From Blattabacterium cuenoti (lineage in GTDB: Bacteria > Bacteroidota > Bacteroidia > Flavobacteriales > Blattabacteriaceae), in NCBI RefSeq assembly GCF_014251555.1, contig NZ_CP059190.1, positions 11,673 to 75,672 on the forward strand: a stretch of DNA of 64,000 nt, read 5' to 3'. Shown in pieces: positions 34,304 to 45,888 of the stretch. Made by a program: the position numbers and the translations under genes. Every line of letters begins with the position of its first letter. Positions within the stretch are counted from its first letter, which is position 1. The notes below the pieces were generated by a model. It ran no database searches. It was not told the origin of the DNA and saw only the letters and a list, made by a program, of their open reading frames with translations.

Positions 34304-35077
34304 ATGAAAATTACTTTTTTAGGAACTGGAACTTCTCTAGGTGTTCCTATTATTGGATCTAAACATCCAGTGTGTTTATCTAAAAATCCAAAAGATAAAA
34401 GACTTAGAAGTTCGGTTTTAATTGAGAAAGATAAAAAATGTTTTTTAATCGATTGTGGTCCAGATTTTCGTTATCAAATGTTGCGAAACAATCATGAAAA
34501 ATTGGATGCTATTTTTCTGACACATGAACATCATGATCATATAGGAGGATTTGATGATATAAGACCGTTTTATTTTAATATGAATAAAACCATACCTGTT
34601 TATGGATTACGTAGAGTTTTAGAGAATTTAAAAAAAAGATTTTTTTATTTTTTTTCAAAAAATCATAAATCGAATACATCAAAAATATCCATACATGAGT
34701 TAGATAGTTATAAAGATTTCTTTTTTGTAGAATATTTTAAAATTTTTCCTTTATCCATATGGCATGGAGATCTTCCTATTTTAGGTTTTCGTATAGAAAA
34801 TTTTGCGTACATTACAGACGCAAGCAGCATTCCTCTTCAAACAATTCAACAGTTAAAAGGATTAGAGATTTTAGTTTTAAATGTTTTAAGAAAAGCACCT
34901 AAACATTCTTCTCAGTTTACGCTTTCCAAATCTCTGAATGCAATTCAAAAAATTCGTCCTAAAAAAACTTATCTTACTCACATTAGTCATATGCTTGGTT
35001 TTCACGAAGAAATCGATACACAATTACCAAAAAATGTTTACCTAGCTTATGATGGATTAATCATATATGAAACATAA
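34304..35077 (+). CDS. Metallo-beta-lactamase-fold hydrolase, PhnP-like
   Basis: A 257-residue MBL-fold protein with FLGTGTSLGVPIIG at the N-terminus, the metal motif THEHHDHIGGFDDIRPF, a later YITDASS Asp and a C-terminal THISHMLGFHEE His region. This resembles PhnP/YycJ-type phosphodiesterases acting on nucleotides or cyclic phosphates. The sequence does not fix the substrate. It follows recA by 8 bp and may be co-transcribed. ATG at 34304. Confidence 0.85.
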   Translation: MKITFLGTGTSLGVPIIGSKHPVCLSKNPKDKRLRSSVLIEKDKKCFLIDCGPDFRYQMLRNNHEKLDAIFLTHEHHDHIGGFDDIRPFYFNMNKTIPVYGLRRVLENLKKRFFYFFSKNHKSNTSKISIHELDSYKDFFFVEYFKIFPLSIWHGDLPILGFRIENFAYITDASSIPLQTIQQLKGLEILVLNVLRKAPKHSSQFTLSKSLNAIQKIRPKKTYLTHISHMLGFHEEIDTQLPKNVYLAYDGLIIYET

Positions 35078-35179
35078 AATATTTTTGCATATTAAGATTT
35101 GGATCTCATTTAAATACAATTTATTTACTATTGATTTATTTCGAATAACTCGTTTTTATATTTATTAAATACAATTAAT

Positions 35180-38100
35180 ATGCAAACGTTAAAAAAAATT
35201 TTTTTTTCAACAAAAATAACTTCTTTTTTATTTTTATTGTTGGCTATATCTATGGCTATAGCTACTGTTCTGGAACAGAAATATTCTACTGATTTTGCCA
35301 AAATATTTGTTTATGAATCTACTTGGTTTGAAATTATAATGTTATTAATTACAATCAATTTGATAGGAAATATATGGAAATATAAATTATGGAATTATGA
35401 AAAATTCCCTCTTTTTATTTTTCATTTATCATTTGTATTTCTCTTTATTGGAGGAATTTTTTCTAGGTATTATAGTTTTGAAGGAATCATGTCTATAAGA
35501 GAAGGAGAAATTAATAGAAAAATCATTTCTAGAAAAAATTACATAAAATTAAGAATTAGTCAAGAAAACTATACCAGATTCTATCATGATCCTTATATTC
35601 TTTCTTCTTATCATAAGAAATATAAAAGAAAATTTTTTTTTAAGGATAATCCTTTAAAAATAAAAATTATAGATTACATTCCATGTGCTAAAGTTATTTT
35701 TTCTAAAAAAGAACCAGAAGAAAAAATTATAAAGATTATTTCAAACAATCAAAAAGGAAGAACGGAAAATTTTCTTAAAGATGGAAATATAACGAAAATC
35801 AATGGGGTAATATTTTCTTTAAATAAGAAAATACCTTTAGGGATACAAATTGTTGAAAAAAATAATAATCTGTTTTTAAATTCTTCTTTTTCAGGAGAAT
35901 ATATAAACATGATTAATAAAAAAAACCATTCTTTACTCAAAAATACTTTTGATATTTTAAAAATAAAACATTTATATCGAATAAAAACAGATCATGGAAT
36001 GATGCAGTGGGTTATTCCCGAAGGAATTATGAAAGGAAAATTAGAGTATATCAAATCATGTGAAAAAGAAGAAAATAATAATTTATTAAGTGCTATTACG
36101 GCAGAAATATCTTTTCTAAATCAATCCAAATTAGTGACCTTTTTAGGAGGAAAAAATACAACAAAAATGAGTGATCCTTTATTATTTAAGGATTATCAAA
36201 TATCCATTGGATATGGATCTATATTTTGGAATCTTCCTTTTTTATTGCGATTAAATAATTTTAAAATAGAAAATTATCCAGGGTCTGGATTCCCTTCATC
36301 TTTTATGAGTCATATCACGCTCATAGACAAAAAAAAGAAAAAAAATTATTTGATTTACATGAACAATGTTCTCAATTATAAGGGATATAGGTTTTTTCAA
36401 TCTGGATATGATCCAGATGGAAAAGGAACTCATTTTTCTGTTAATAATGATTATTTAGGAACCTATTTTTCCTATGTAGGTTATTTTTTGATGAGTATAG
36501 GGATGTTTTTTACTTTATTTTGGAAAGGAACTAGATTTAATTATTTGAAAAATAAATTGAGAAATTTATATTCTAAAAATCATTCAATGTTATTTTTCAC
36601 ATTATTTCTATTGTTAGGAAATAATTATGTTTCTTTTACTCAAACACATAATCAAGTACATGAATTTAAAAAAATTCCTTTAGAAAATGTTTCTGAAGCT
36701 ATCCATATTCCTAAAAAACATAGTGAAAATTTTGGACGTTTATTAGTACAAGATCATAAAGGAAGAATAAAACCTGTCAATACTATAGCTATTGAACTTC
36801 TTAGAAAAATACATAAAAGAAATTTTATAGAAAATATAGATGCTAATCAATGGTTTATCTCCATACTTCAAGATAATATATTTTGGACAAAAATACCTTT
36901 TATTAAAGTAGATAAAAAAGGAGGATATAAATTTTTAAATAAAGTAAAAGCAAATCCAGAATATTATGTTTCTCTGATAGATCTTTATATTTTAGATCCA
37001 AAAACATCAAAATTAAAGTTTGTCCTTCAAGAAGACTATGAAAAAGCTTTTTCTAAAAATCCTATGCAAAGAGACGAATATGATAAAGCGGTACTCAGTC
37101 TTAGTGAACGTGTAGGAATTATTCATGAGATTTTTCAAGGAAAATATATTCGAATTTTTCCTATCCCAAATGATAGGAATCATACTTGGTCTAGTTGGAT
37201 GATATCAGATTCAAACAGATTAAATCCTTCAGGTTTTTCTATGTTTAATAATTACCTAAAATCTTTATTTGATGCTCAAAATGAAAAAAATTGGCGAATT
37301 GCAGATAATGAAATCAAAAAAATACGACTCTATCAAATAAAACATGCTAAATCTATTTTGCCTTCGGAAAACAAAATATCCATAGAAATTATTTATAATA
37401 AACTCAATATATTTTATGTTTTATCTTTCTTATATGCTTTTTTGGGAATAATTATTATTCTTAATTCTTTTTTGATAATTTTTTTTCAAAAAAAATACAT
37501 GTATTTTTTTTCTAAAGTATTTTTTTTCATTTTATCTGTTCTATTTGTTTCAAATTTTTTAGGTTTAATTTTTAGATGGTATATTTCTGAACATGCTCCA
37601 TGGACTAATGGATATGAATCTGCCATTTTTATTAGTTTTTGTTTAGTTGGAATAGGTTTTTTATTTTATAAAAATCAATTGGTTTCAGGAATGACAACCT
37701 TAATAGCATCTATTTTATTAATGATTGCACATGGAAATACAATGGATCCAGAAATAACAAATTTGGTCCCAGTTTTAAAATCTCATTGGTTGATTATACA
37801 TGTAGCAACAATAACAACCAGTTATGGTTTTTTTTTAACAGGATCCTTTTTAGGATTTTTTGTGTTACTCTTATATATATTAAAAGCATATTTTCATTAT
37901 TATAGTAAAATAATTCAAATTCATATTGAAAAATTAACTATTATTAATGAAATGTGTCTTACCATAGGACTTTTTTTATTAACAATAGGAACTTTTTTAG
38001 GTTCAGTCTGGGCAAATAACAGTTGGGGACGTTATTGGAGTTGGGATCCAAAAGAAACTTGGGCTCTGATTAGTATTATGATTTATGCTTTTGTATTGCA

Positions 38101-38347
38101 TATTCGTTTGATTCCATGTATGAGAAGTATATTTGCTTTTAATTTTTACAGCATATTGTCAATAAGTTCTATTATTATGACTTATTTTGGAGTCAATTAT
38201 TACTTGTCTGGATTACATTCTTATGCTAAGGGAGATCCTGTTTCTGTTCCTTTTTGGATATATTATAGTTTATTAATTTTGTTCATTGTCACAGGTTTCG
38301 CTTATTATTCTGCAAAATATCATAACATTACAAAAATAGATAAATAA
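35180..38347 (+). CDS. ccsBA: CcsBA fused cytochrome c biogenesis protein (System II haem lyase)
   Basis: A 1055-residue membrane protein with a ResB/CcsB-type N-terminal half (helices near residues 10-100, large periplasmic domain, helix near 430) and a CcsA-type C-terminal half. The latter has the haem-handling WWD-like motif WGRYWSWDPKETWAL (about 950-965) and flanking His residues in KSHWLIIHVATIT and SGLHSYAKG. System II exports haem and ligates it to CxxCH motifs. The fused form is known in Bacteroidota and epsilonproteobacteria. It serves the multihaem ActA in this window. ATG at 35180 after a 102-bp gap. Confidence 0.93.
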   Translation: MQTLKKIFFSTKITSFLFLLLAISMAIATVLEQKYSTDFAKIFVYESTWFEIIMLLITINLIGNIWKYKLWNYEKFPLFIFHLSFVFLFIGGIFSRYYSFEGIMSIREGEINRKIISRKNYIKLRISQENYTRFYHDPYILSSYHKKYKRKFFFKDNPLKIKIIDYIPCAKVIFSKKEPEEKIIKIISNNQKGRTENFLKDGNITKINGVIFSLNKKIPLGIQIVEKNNNLFLNSSFSGEYINMINKKNHSLLKNTFDILKIKHLYRIKTDHGMMQWVIPEGIMKGKLEYIKSCEKEENNNLLSAITAEISFLNQSKLVTFLGGKNTTKMSDPLLFKDYQISIGYGSIFWNLPFLLRLNNFKIENYPGSGFPSSFMSHITLIDKKKKKNYLIYMNNVLNYKGYRFFQSGYDPDGKGTHFSVNNDYLGTYFSYVGYFLMSIGMFFTLFWKGTRFNYLKNKLRNLYSKNHSMLFFTLFLLLGNNYVSFTQTHNQVHEFKKIPLENVSEAIHIPKKHSENFGRLLVQDHKGRIKPVNTIAIELLRKIHKRNFIENIDANQWFISILQDNIFWTKIPFIKVDKKGGYKFLNKVKANPEYYVSLIDLYILDPKTSKLKFVLQEDYEKAFSKNPMQRDEYDKAVLSLSERVGIIHEIFQGKYIRIFPIPNDRNHTWSSWMISDSNRLNPSGFSMFNNYLKSLFDAQNEKNWRIADNEIKKIRLYQIKHAKSILPSENKISIEIIYNKLNIFYVLSFLYAFLGIIIILNSFLIIFFQKKYMYFFSKVFFFILSVLFVSNFLGLIFRWYISEHAPWTNGYESAIFISFCLVGIGFLFYKNQLVSGMTTLIASILLMIAHGNTMDPEITNLVPVLKSHWLIIHVATITTSYGFFLTGSFLGFFVLLLYILKAYFHYYSKIIQIHIEKLTIINEMCLTIGLFLLTIGTFLGSVWANNSWGRYWSWDPKETWALISIMIYAFVLHIRLIPCMRSIFAFNFYSILSISSIIMTYFGVNYYLSGLHSYAKGDPVSVPFWIYYSLLILFIVTGFAYYSAKYHNITKIDK

Positions 38348-38350
38348 ACA

Positions 38351-39154
38351 GTGAATTTTCATTCATCTTTTTTTAAGAAAGCAAAAAAGAAACATTTTAA
38401 AAAAAAAGAAAGCACTCTATTTAGAGATGCATTTGGAAATTTACATTTTATAAAACGTTTTTTAATTTTCACTTTTGGTTGCATTTCTTATAATCGTTAT
38501 AATGGATTTAATCAATTACAATTGAAAGGAACGGAATATCTTAAAGATCTACCTGACAAAAGAGTTTTATTTGTTTCAAATCATCAAACTTATTTTGCAG
38601 ATGTTTTTGCTATGTTTCATGTATTTTGTAGTGTAAAAAATGGATTTATAAATAGCATTAAGAATCCTATTTATCTTTTGAATCCAAAAGTGAATCTCTA
38701 CTATGTGGCGGCTAAAGAAACCATGGATCAAGGTTTTTTAACAAAATTATTTACTTATTCTGGAGGAATTACTGTGAAAAGAACATGGAAAGAAGGAGAT
38801 AAAAAAGTAAATCGTTCTGTGAATATATCTGAGATAACTCGTATGGGAATAGCTCTTAATGATGGATGGTTAATTACTTTTCCACAAGGGACAACTCAGG
38901 CTTTTGCACCTGGACGAAGAGGGATTGTTCATGTGATCAGAAAATATAATCCTATTGTTGTTCCTATTGTAATTGATGGATTTCAAAAAGCTTATGATAA
39001 AAAAGGAATTCGAATTAAGAAAAAGGGAGTATTACAGAAAATGAAATTTAAAGAACCTATTCAATTAGATTTAAAAAAAGACTCCACTGAGAATATTATG
39101 GAAAAAATAATGGATGCTATAGAACAGTCGCCTAAATATTATAAGAAAAACTAA
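38351..39154 (+). CDS. PlsC-like 1-acyl-sn-glycerol-3-phosphate acyltransferase
   Basis: A 267-residue acyltransferase. Motif I is NHQTYFAD (HX4D, catalytic His), and FPQGTTQAFAPGRRG occupies the place of the FPEGT motif with Gln for Glu. VPIVIDGF corresponds to motif IV. PlsC makes phosphatidic acid; related lipid A or ornithine-lipid acyltransferases cannot be excluded. There is no strong membrane helix in the N-terminal 40 residues, which are very Lys-rich. GTG start at 38351, 3 bp after ccsBA, so probably one operon. Confidence 0.83.
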   Translation: MNFHSSFFKKAKKKHFKKKESTLFRDAFGNLHFIKRFLIFTFGCISYNRYNGFNQLQLKGTEYLKDLPDKRVLFVSNHQTYFADVFAMFHVFCSVKNGFINSIKNPIYLLNPKVNLYYVAAKETMDQGFLTKLFTYSGGITVKRTWKEGDKKVNRSVNISEITRMGIALNDGWLITFPQGTTQAFAPGRRGIVHVIRKYNPIVVPIVIDGFQKAYDKKGIRIKKKGVLQKMKFKEPIQLDLKKDSTENIMEKIMDAIEQSPKYYKKN

Positions 39155-39174
39155 AAAAACAATAATGATGTATT

Positions 39175-41871
39175 ATGAAATACAAATTGATAAGAGATAC
39201 TTTTCTTGATTTTTTTCAAAAAAAAAAACATAAAATTATTTCTTCTTTTCCTATTCATTCAAAAAATGACCCTACTCTTTTTTTTATCAATGCGGGGATG
39301 AATCCTTTTAAAGATTATTTTTTAGGACATGTCAAACCTGATTATTCAAGAATAGTCAATATTCAAAAATGTCTTAGAGTAACTGGTAAGCACAATGATT
39401 TGAAAAATGTGGGATATGATAATTATCATCACACCATGTTTGAAATGTTAGGAAATTGGTCTTTTGGAGATTATTCCAGAAAAGAAACAATAGAATGGGC
39501 TTGGGAGTTATTAGTTGAAGTCTATAATATACCAAAAAAAAACATTTACATATCTGTTTTTATTGGAGACGAAAAAGAAGGATTATCCATAGATCATGAA
39601 ACTTTAAAGTATTGGCAAACTTTAATAAACAAAGATCATATTATTTTTTTTGGAAAAAAAGAAAATTTTTGGGAAATGGGATTGACAGGGCCTTGTGGCC
39701 CTTGTTCAGAAATTCATATAGATTTACGCAATGAAAAAGAAAAACAAACCCTGCCTGGAAAATATCTCATTAACAAGAAACATCCAAAGGTGATAGAAAT
39801 TTGGAATCTTGTTTTTATAGAGTTCTTACGTAAATCAGATGGAACATTAGAAAAACTTCCGATAAAACATGTTGACACGGGGATGGGTTTGGAGAGATTA
39901 TGTATGGTATTGCAAGGAAAATTTTCTAGCTATGAAACTGATATTTTCTTTCCAATTATTCAGAATATAAAAGAATCTTTGGGAAAAATTTATAAAGAAG
40001 ATTTTAACCAAAAAGTATCCATACATATAATAGCAGATCATTTGAGGGCCATTGTTTTCTCTATTTCAGATGGTCAATTGCCATCAAACAATGGAGCTGG
40101 TTATGTTATAAGACGAATTTTAAGAAGAGCCGTCATTTATGTTACCCGTTTTTTATATAAAAAGGAGCCTTTTATTTATCAATTTGTAGACTCTTTAGTG
40201 AAAGAAATGAAAAGTTCTTTTCCAGAATTGAAAGAGAAAATGAAATACATAAAAAATGTGATTTATGAAGAAGAATTATCTTTTTTAAAAGTTATTGACA
40301 AAGGAAGTCATAAAATTCAATATATCATAGAACAAACTAAAGAAAAAAATGAAAAAATTATTGATGGAAAAACCATTTTTCAATTATATGATACTTATGG
40401 TTTCCCTATACAGTTATCTAAAATTTTAGTTGAAAAAAATAATTTATCAATTGATGAAAATTTATTTTATAAAAAATTGTTAGAACAAAAAAATAGATCC
40501 AGAAAAGAAAATAATACAATAGAAAAAACAGATTGGATAAAAGTACATCATCATCAATTTATTCACGAAAATGTAAATTTTGTAGGATATGATATGATAG
40601 AATGTGATATTTCAATTTTGAAATACAGAAAAATAGAAAACCAATTAGAGAAAACTCATCATTATGAGTTAGTCTTTTCAAAAACTCCTTTTTATCCTGA
40701 AGGAGGAGGCCAGTTGGGAGATACTGGATTAATAAAAAGTAAAACGGATGAAATTTTTATTTTCAATACTAAAAAAGAAAATTCCATTATCATACATTCT
40801 TCTAAAAAATTGCCTTCAGATGTTTATTCTTCTTTTAGAGCTATAGTTGATAAAAATAGAAGATCAGAAATTGAAAAAAATCATACTTCTACTCATTTAT
40901 TACATTTTTCTTTAAAACAAGTTTTAGGAAATCATATTCAACAAAAAGGTTCTTATGTAGGAGATGATTATTTACGATTTGATTTTTCTCATTATCAAAA
41001 AATAACTATTGAAGAATTGCATAAAATAGAAAATCTAGTCCAAGAATTAATTTTTTTTGATCTTCTTCTAAAAGAAGAAAGATTTACTTCCTTGCAAGAA
41101 GCTAAAAAAAACACTTCTTTTTATAAGAGTGAAATATTCGAAAATAAATACAAACAAAAAGTGCGAGTAATCACTTTTGGAAAGTCGTCTGAATTATGTA
41201 TTGGGACCCATGTGAAACATACTGGATTAATTCAAATTTTTAAAATTATATCAGAATCTTCTGTATCATATGGAATACGAAGAATTAAGGCAATCACTTC
41301 AAAAAAAGCAATACAATACTTGAAATCAATTCATGATCAATATCAATCTTTAAAAAAGATGATGAAATATCCGGAATCTCCTTTGAGGAATTTTATCATT
41401 TTACAAAATGAAAATAAAGAATTAAAGAAAGAAATATCAGAAATACGTTTGCATAAAATTAAAGCACTCAAAAAAGAATATTCTTCAAAAGCTATTCAAC
41501 TATCTTCAATTAACTATATATGTGATATTGATCCATTTCAAGAAAAAGATATGAATCTTATCAAGAAAATCGTTTTGGATTTAAGACATGAAATATCTAA
41601 TTTATTCATGATTGTGGGATTTCTAAAAGAAAAAAAACCAGTTATTTTTATATCTATTTCAGATTCTGTCATTCAAAGCAAAAATATTCATGCTCATAAA
41701 ATAATATGTAAAATGGCATCTTCTATACATGGACAATATTGGGGAAAGTCTTTTTTCGCTACAGCTATAGGAACTGAAAAAAGCGGATTGAGCTTGATTT
41801 TAAAAGATACAATAGCTATAAAAAATCAAATAAACTTTGATAGATATTTAAAATGTTTAAATTTGAAGTAA
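39175..41871 (+). CDS. alaS: Alanyl-tRNA synthetase
   Basis: An 898-residue class II synthetase of normal length with all domains: catalytic core (FFINAGMNPFKDYFLG, GPCGPCSEIH, HVDTGMGLERL), editing domain with zinc residues His570/His574 (HTSTH) and Cys675/His679 (CIGTH), and the C-terminal C-Ala region. The frame crosses an 11-A run (39218-39228) near the start and stays intact. ATG at 39175. Confidence 0.98.
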   Translation: MKYKLIRDTFLDFFQKKKHKIISSFPIHSKNDPTLFFINAGMNPFKDYFLGHVKPDYSRIVNIQKCLRVTGKHNDLKNVGYDNYHHTMFEMLGNWSFGDYSRKETIEWAWELLVEVYNIPKKNIYISVFIGDEKEGLSIDHETLKYWQTLINKDHIIFFGKKENFWEMGLTGPCGPCSEIHIDLRNEKEKQTLPGKYLINKKHPKVIEIWNLVFIEFLRKSDGTLEKLPIKHVDTGMGLERLCMVLQGKFSSYETDIFFPIIQNIKESLGKIYKEDFNQKVSIHIIADHLRAIVFSISDGQLPSNNGAGYVIRRILRRAVIYVTRFLYKKEPFIYQFVDSLVKEMKSSFPELKEKMKYIKNVIYEEELSFLKVIDKGSHKIQYIIEQTKEKNEKIIDGKTIFQLYDTYGFPIQLSKILVEKNNLSIDENLFYKKLLEQKNRSRKENNTIEKTDWIKVHHHQFIHENVNFVGYDMIECDISILKYRKIENQLEKTHHYELVFSKTPFYPEGGGQLGDTGLIKSKTDEIFIFNTKKENSIIIHSSKKLPSDVYSSFRAIVDKNRRSEIEKNHTSTHLLHFSLKQVLGNHIQQKGSYVGDDYLRFDFSHYQKITIEELHKIENLVQELIFFDLLLKEERFTSLQEAKKNTSFYKSEIFENKYKQKVRVITFGKSSELCIGTHVKHTGLIQIFKIISESSVSYGIRRIKAITSKKAIQYLKSIHDQYQSLKKMMKYPESPLRNFIILQNENKELKKEISEIRLHKIKALKKEYSSKAIQLSSINYICDIDPFQEKDMNLIKKIVLDLRHEISNLFMIVGFLKEKKPVIFISISDSVIQSKNIHAHKIICKMASSIHGQYWGKSFFATAIGTEKSGLSLILKDTIAIKNQINFDRYLKCLNLK

Positions 41872-41881
41872 AAAATAGTAT

Positions 41882-44653
41882 ATGAGTGATAGATTTTCTT
41901 TTCTAAATACCATTCATTTTAAAGATTTAGAATTTCTATATAACAAGTATAAAAAAGATCCTAATTCAATAGAAAAAAGTTGGAGTGCTTTTTTTCATGG
42001 ATTTGATTTTGGAGAAGAAAACTATAAAACCGTTCGTCAATCAATCAATCAAGAAAATCAGAAAAAATTTTTCAATTTTAAGAATGATAACGGGATTGGG
42101 ATTATCCACAAGGAATTTTTAGTATTGAATTTGATTCATGCTTATAAAAAAAGAGGTCATTTTTTTACTCACACGAATCCTATACGAGAAAGAAGAAAAT
42201 ATTTTCCTTCTTTGGATTTAAAAAATTTCGGATTATCTGAAAAAGAACTTGACGTTTTTTTTGAAGCTGGAAAATTAATAGGTATTGGAAAGACTTCATT
42301 GAGAAATATAATCAATTATCTAAAAAATATTTATTGTGGTTCTATAGGAATAGAATACATGTATATTTCTGATTCCAAAAAAATTCAATGGATTGAAAAA
42401 TGGTTTCAAAAAGAAAAACTGCAATTTTCTGCAGAAGAGAAAAAGTTTTTTTTGAGAAAATTAAATGAAGCAGTTGCATTTGAAAATTTTATTCACACCA
42501 AATTTGTAGGTCAAAAAAGGTTTTCTATAGAAGGAAATGAATCAGCATTACCTGCATTAGAAGAGATCATTGAATATACATCAAGAAAATATTTAACAGA
42601 AGATTTTATAATTGGAATGTCACATAGGGGACGTTTAAATCTTCTTTCTAATTTTTTTCAAAAAAATTATTCTCAAATATTTAGTGAATTTCAAGGGAAA
42701 GAGTACAAAGAAAAAACCTTTTCTGGTGATGTAAAATATCACCTAGGATTTTCTAAAGTTAGAAAAAATCGTCAAGGACGATGCATTAAAATGAATTTGG
42801 TTCCAAATCCTTCACATTTAGAATCTGTAGATGCCATTGTAGAAGGAATTGCACGTGCAAAAATAGATATTATTTATAATCAAAATAGTAATTCCGAAAA
42901 AATTATTCCTATTTTAATTCATGGAGATGCAGCATTGTCAGGTCAGGGAATTGTATATGAAGTGATACAATTATCTAAATTAAAAGGATATAAAACTGGA
43001 GGAACAATTCATATTGTACTTAATAATCAAATAGGTTTTACCACAAATTATACTGAAGGACGTTCTAGTATTTATTGCACTGATGTAGCAAAAGTCGTAC
43101 TTTCTCCAGTATTGCATGTTAATGCAGATGATGTTGAATCTGTTATACGAGCAATTCATTTTGCTGTAGATTTTAGAATGGAATATCATGAAGATGTTTT
43201 TATAGATCTACTTGGATATAGAAAATATGGACATAATGAGGGGGATGAACCTCGATTCACTCAACCTTCTTTATACAAAGCTATTTCAAAACATACAAAT
43301 TCTTATAATCTGTATAAACAAAAATTAGAAAAAGAAGGAATCATTAATAATGATGATATAATCAATATGGAAAAAGAATATGAACAGATTCTGAATGGAG
43401 GATATAATGATGCAAGAAACATTAAATGGAATGTGTTGAATTCTTTTCTAGAAGAAGAATGGAAAAGTTTTCCTATAGTATCTAGTGATGAAGATATTTT
43501 TAAAAGAGTAGATACACAAATTCCAACGAAAAAAATTATAGATATATCCAATAAAATTTTTTCTCTTCCCAAAAAGAAAAAATTCTTTAAAAAAACGGAA
43601 TCCATTTTTCAACAAAGATTAGAAATGATTGGAAAAAAATTAGTGGATTGGAGTATGGCAGAATTACTGGCTTATGGAACACTTTTGGATGAAGGAGTTC
43701 ATATTCGTTTATCAGGTGAAGATGTGGCAAGAGGAACATTCTCTCAGCGTCATTCTATTATAAAAACAGAAGAAGAAGAAGAAATTATTCTTCTAAATCA
43801 GATACGTATGGGACAAGGAAAAATGCAGGTATATAATTCTCCTCTTTCAGAATATGGGGTATTGGGTTTTGATTATGGATATGCTATGTATTCTCCTCAT
43901 GTTTTAACTTTATGGGAAGCTCAATTTGGAGATTTTGGAAATGGAGGACAAATCATCATAGATCAATATATTTCCTCTGGAGAAAATAAATGGAAAATTA
44001 GCAATGGAATTGTATTATTACTTCCCCATGGATATGAAGGACAAGGACCGGAACATTCCTCTGCACGTGTAGAACGTTATTTGCAACTTTGTGCCAATAA
44101 CAATTTGTTTGTGGTGAATTGCACAACTCCAGCTAATTTCTATCATCTTTTAAGAAGACAAATGAAGTTAAAATATCGCAAACCTCTTATAGTTTTTACT
44201 CCTAAAAGTTTACTTAGAAATGCAAAATGCCTGTCTACAATAGAAGATCTTTCTAAAGGAAAATTTCAAGAAATTTTGGATGATACTTCAGTGATAGATA
44301 TTAATCAAATTACTAGATTAATTTTTTGTTCTGGAAAAATATATTATGAATTACTTAATAAAAAAGAAGCCCTGAAAGATGAAAAAACAGCATTGATTCG
44401 TATAGAACAAATCTATCCATTGAAAATGGAAAAAATTAAAGAATTACTTGCTAAATACAAAAATAAAAGAGAAGTTATTTGGGTACAGGAAGAACCAGAA
44501 AATATGGGATTGTGGAGTTTTATTTTAAGAAAATTAGAAAATATAATTTCATTTAATTTAATTGCTCCATCTGAGAGTTCTAGTCCATCTACAGGATCTT
44601 ATCTAGATTTTTTGAAAATTCAAAATAAAATATTAAAAAAAGCTTTTTTTTGA
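41882..44653 (+). CDS. sucA: 2-oxoglutarate dehydrogenase E1 component
   Basis: A 923-residue thiamine-diphosphate-dependent decarboxylase, full length for the family. Recognisable are [44 protein letters not shown] with the ThDP/Mg segment [27 protein letters not shown], and [20 protein letters not shown] in the transketolase-like C-terminal part. It forms succinyl-CoA together with SucB, 25 bp downstream. ThiN in this window can supply the cofactor. ATG at 41882. Confidence 0.97.
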   Translation: MSDRFSFLNTIHFKDLEFLYNKYKKDPNSIEKSWSAFFHGFDFGEENYKTVRQSINQENQKKFFNFKNDNGIGIIHKEFLVLNLIHAYKKRGHFFTHTNPIRERRKYFPSLDLKNFGLSEKELDVFFEAGKLIGIGKTSLRNIINYLKNIYCGSIGIEYMYISDSKKIQWIEKWFQKEKLQFSAEEKKFFLRKLNEAVAFENFIHTKFVGQKRFSIEGNESALPALEEIIEYTSRKYLTEDFIIGMSHRGRLNLLSNFFQKNYSQIFSEFQGKEYKEKTFSGDVKYHLGFSKVRKNRQGRCIKMNLVPNPSHLESVDAIVEGIARAKIDIIYNQNSNSEKIIPILIHGDAALSGQGIVYEVIQLSKLKGYKTGGTIHIVLNNQIGFTTNYTEGRSSIYCTDVAKVVLSPVLHVNADDVESVIRAIHFAVDFRMEYHEDVFIDLLGYRKYGHNEGDEPRFTQPSLYKAISKHTNSYNLYKQKLEKEGIINNDDIINMEKEYEQILNGGYNDARNIKWNVLNSFLEEEWKSFPIVSSDEDIFKRVDTQIPTKKIIDISNKIFSLPKKKKFFKKTESIFQQRLEMIGKKLVDWSMAELLAYGTLLDEGVHIRLSGEDVARGTFSQRHSIIKTEEEEEIILLNQIRMGQGKMQVYNSPLSEYGVLGFDYGYAMYSPHVLTLWEAQFGDFGNGGQIIIDQYISSGENKWKISNGIVLLLPHGYEGQGPEHSSARVERYLQLCANNNLFVVNCTTPANFYHLLRRQMKLKYRKPLIVFTPKSLLRNAKCLSTIEDLSKGKFQEILDDTSVIDINQITRLIFCSGKIYYELLNKKEALKDEKTALIRIEQIYPLKMEKIKELLAKYKNKREVIWVQEEPENMGLWSFILRKLENIISFNLIAPSESSSPSTGSYLDFLKIQNKILKKAFF

Positions 44654-44678
44654 TTTTGTAATATTTAAAATTTTAATT

Positions 44679-45872
44679 ATGATAACAAAGGTCAAAGTCC
44701 CTTCGCCAGGAGAATCAATAACGGAAGTAGAGATTTCAACATGGTTTGTTAAAGATGGTGATTATGTTTCTAAAGGTCAAACAATAGCAGAAATAGATTC
44801 AGATAAGGCTACTTTAGAAATTTCTGCAGAAGAGAATGGGGTGATAAACTTAATGGTAAAAAAAGGAGAAAAAATACAAGTTGGAGATGTTTTATGCCTT
44901 ATCGATACTTCTAAAGAATGCAAAAAAGAATTTCATCAAAATAAAAATGATGAAAAAGAGTTTCATTCCGTAAATGCGAAAATTCTTTCTCCAGCTTCAA
45001 AAAAAATTTTAAAAGAAAAGAATATTCCTATAGAATCTGTTCAAGGGACAGGTAAAGATGGAAGAATTACAAAAGCAGATTGTGTTTTTATTGAAAATCA
45101 AACTTTTTCATCGTCTGTAGAGAGATCTATTACAATATATAGATCAAAAACAAGAACACTTCTTTCTTCTCTAAGAAGAAAGCTTGCTGAAAGATTAGTA
45201 TCTATAAAAAATGAAACGGCTTCACTAACTACATTCAATGAAGTTGATATGCAAGAAGTTTTTCTTATAAGAAAAAAATATAAAGAAATTTTTCAAGAAA
45301 GACATGGAGTACATTTAGGTTTCATGTCTTTTTTTACTCTTTCTTGTGTTAGAGCATTGAAAATGTATCCAGATGTTAATGCTATGATTAGTGGAGAAGA
45401 AAAAATAAATTTTGAATATTGTGACATTAGTATCGCTATATCTGGCCCTAAAGGGTTAATGGTTCCTGTCATACGAAATGCGGAACATTTATCATTTCGT
45501 GGAATAGAACAGGAAATCAATAAATTATCAACACGCATTCAAAATGGAACAATATCCATAGATGAAATGACAGGAGGAACTTTTACCATTACTAATGGCG
45601 GAGTTTTTGGATCCATGTTATCTACTCCAATTATAAATCCACCACAAAGTGCCATATTGGGAATGCATAAAATTATGGAAAGACCTGTAGCGATTAATGG
45701 ATCTGTTGAAATACGTCCTATTATGTATTTAGCTTTATCTTACGATCATAGAATAATCGATGGACGGGAATCTGTTGGATTTTTAAAAGCTGTCAAAGAA
45801 TCTATAGAAAATCCAATAAAATTTTTAATGAGAGGAAGTGAAAAAAACATTCATAAAATATTAGAATTATAA
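44679..45872 (+). CDS. sucB: Dihydrolipoyllysine succinyltransferase, E2 of 2-oxoglutarate dehydrogenase
   Basis: A 397-residue E2. A lipoyl domain with lipoylated Lys43 in [10 protein letters not shown], a peripheral subunit-binding domain ([32 protein letters not shown], near 105-135) and the catalytic acyltransferase domain ending [11 protein letters not shown] with His357. The order and linkers are normal. It follows sucA and likely shares its transcript. ATG at 44679. Confidence 0.97.
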   Translation: MITKVKVPSPGESITEVEISTWFVKDGDYVSKGQTIAEIDSDKATLEISAEENGVINLMVKKGEKIQVGDVLCLIDTSKECKKEFHQNKNDEKEFHSVNAKILSPASKKILKEKNIPIESVQGTGKDGRITKADCVFIENQTFSSSVERSITIYRSKTRTLLSSLRRKLAERLVSIKNETASLTTFNEVDMQEVFLIRKKYKEIFQERHGVHLGFMSFFTLSCVRALKMYPDVNAMISGEEKINFEYCDISIAISGPKGLMVPVIRNAEHLSFRGIEQEINKLSTRIQNGTISIDEMTGGTFTITNGGVFGSMLSTPIINPPQSAILGMHKIMERPVAINGSVEIRPIMYLALSYDHRIIDGRESVGFLKAVKESIENPIKFLMRGSEKNIHKILEL

Positions 45873-45888
45873 AAAAAAATCAAATGGT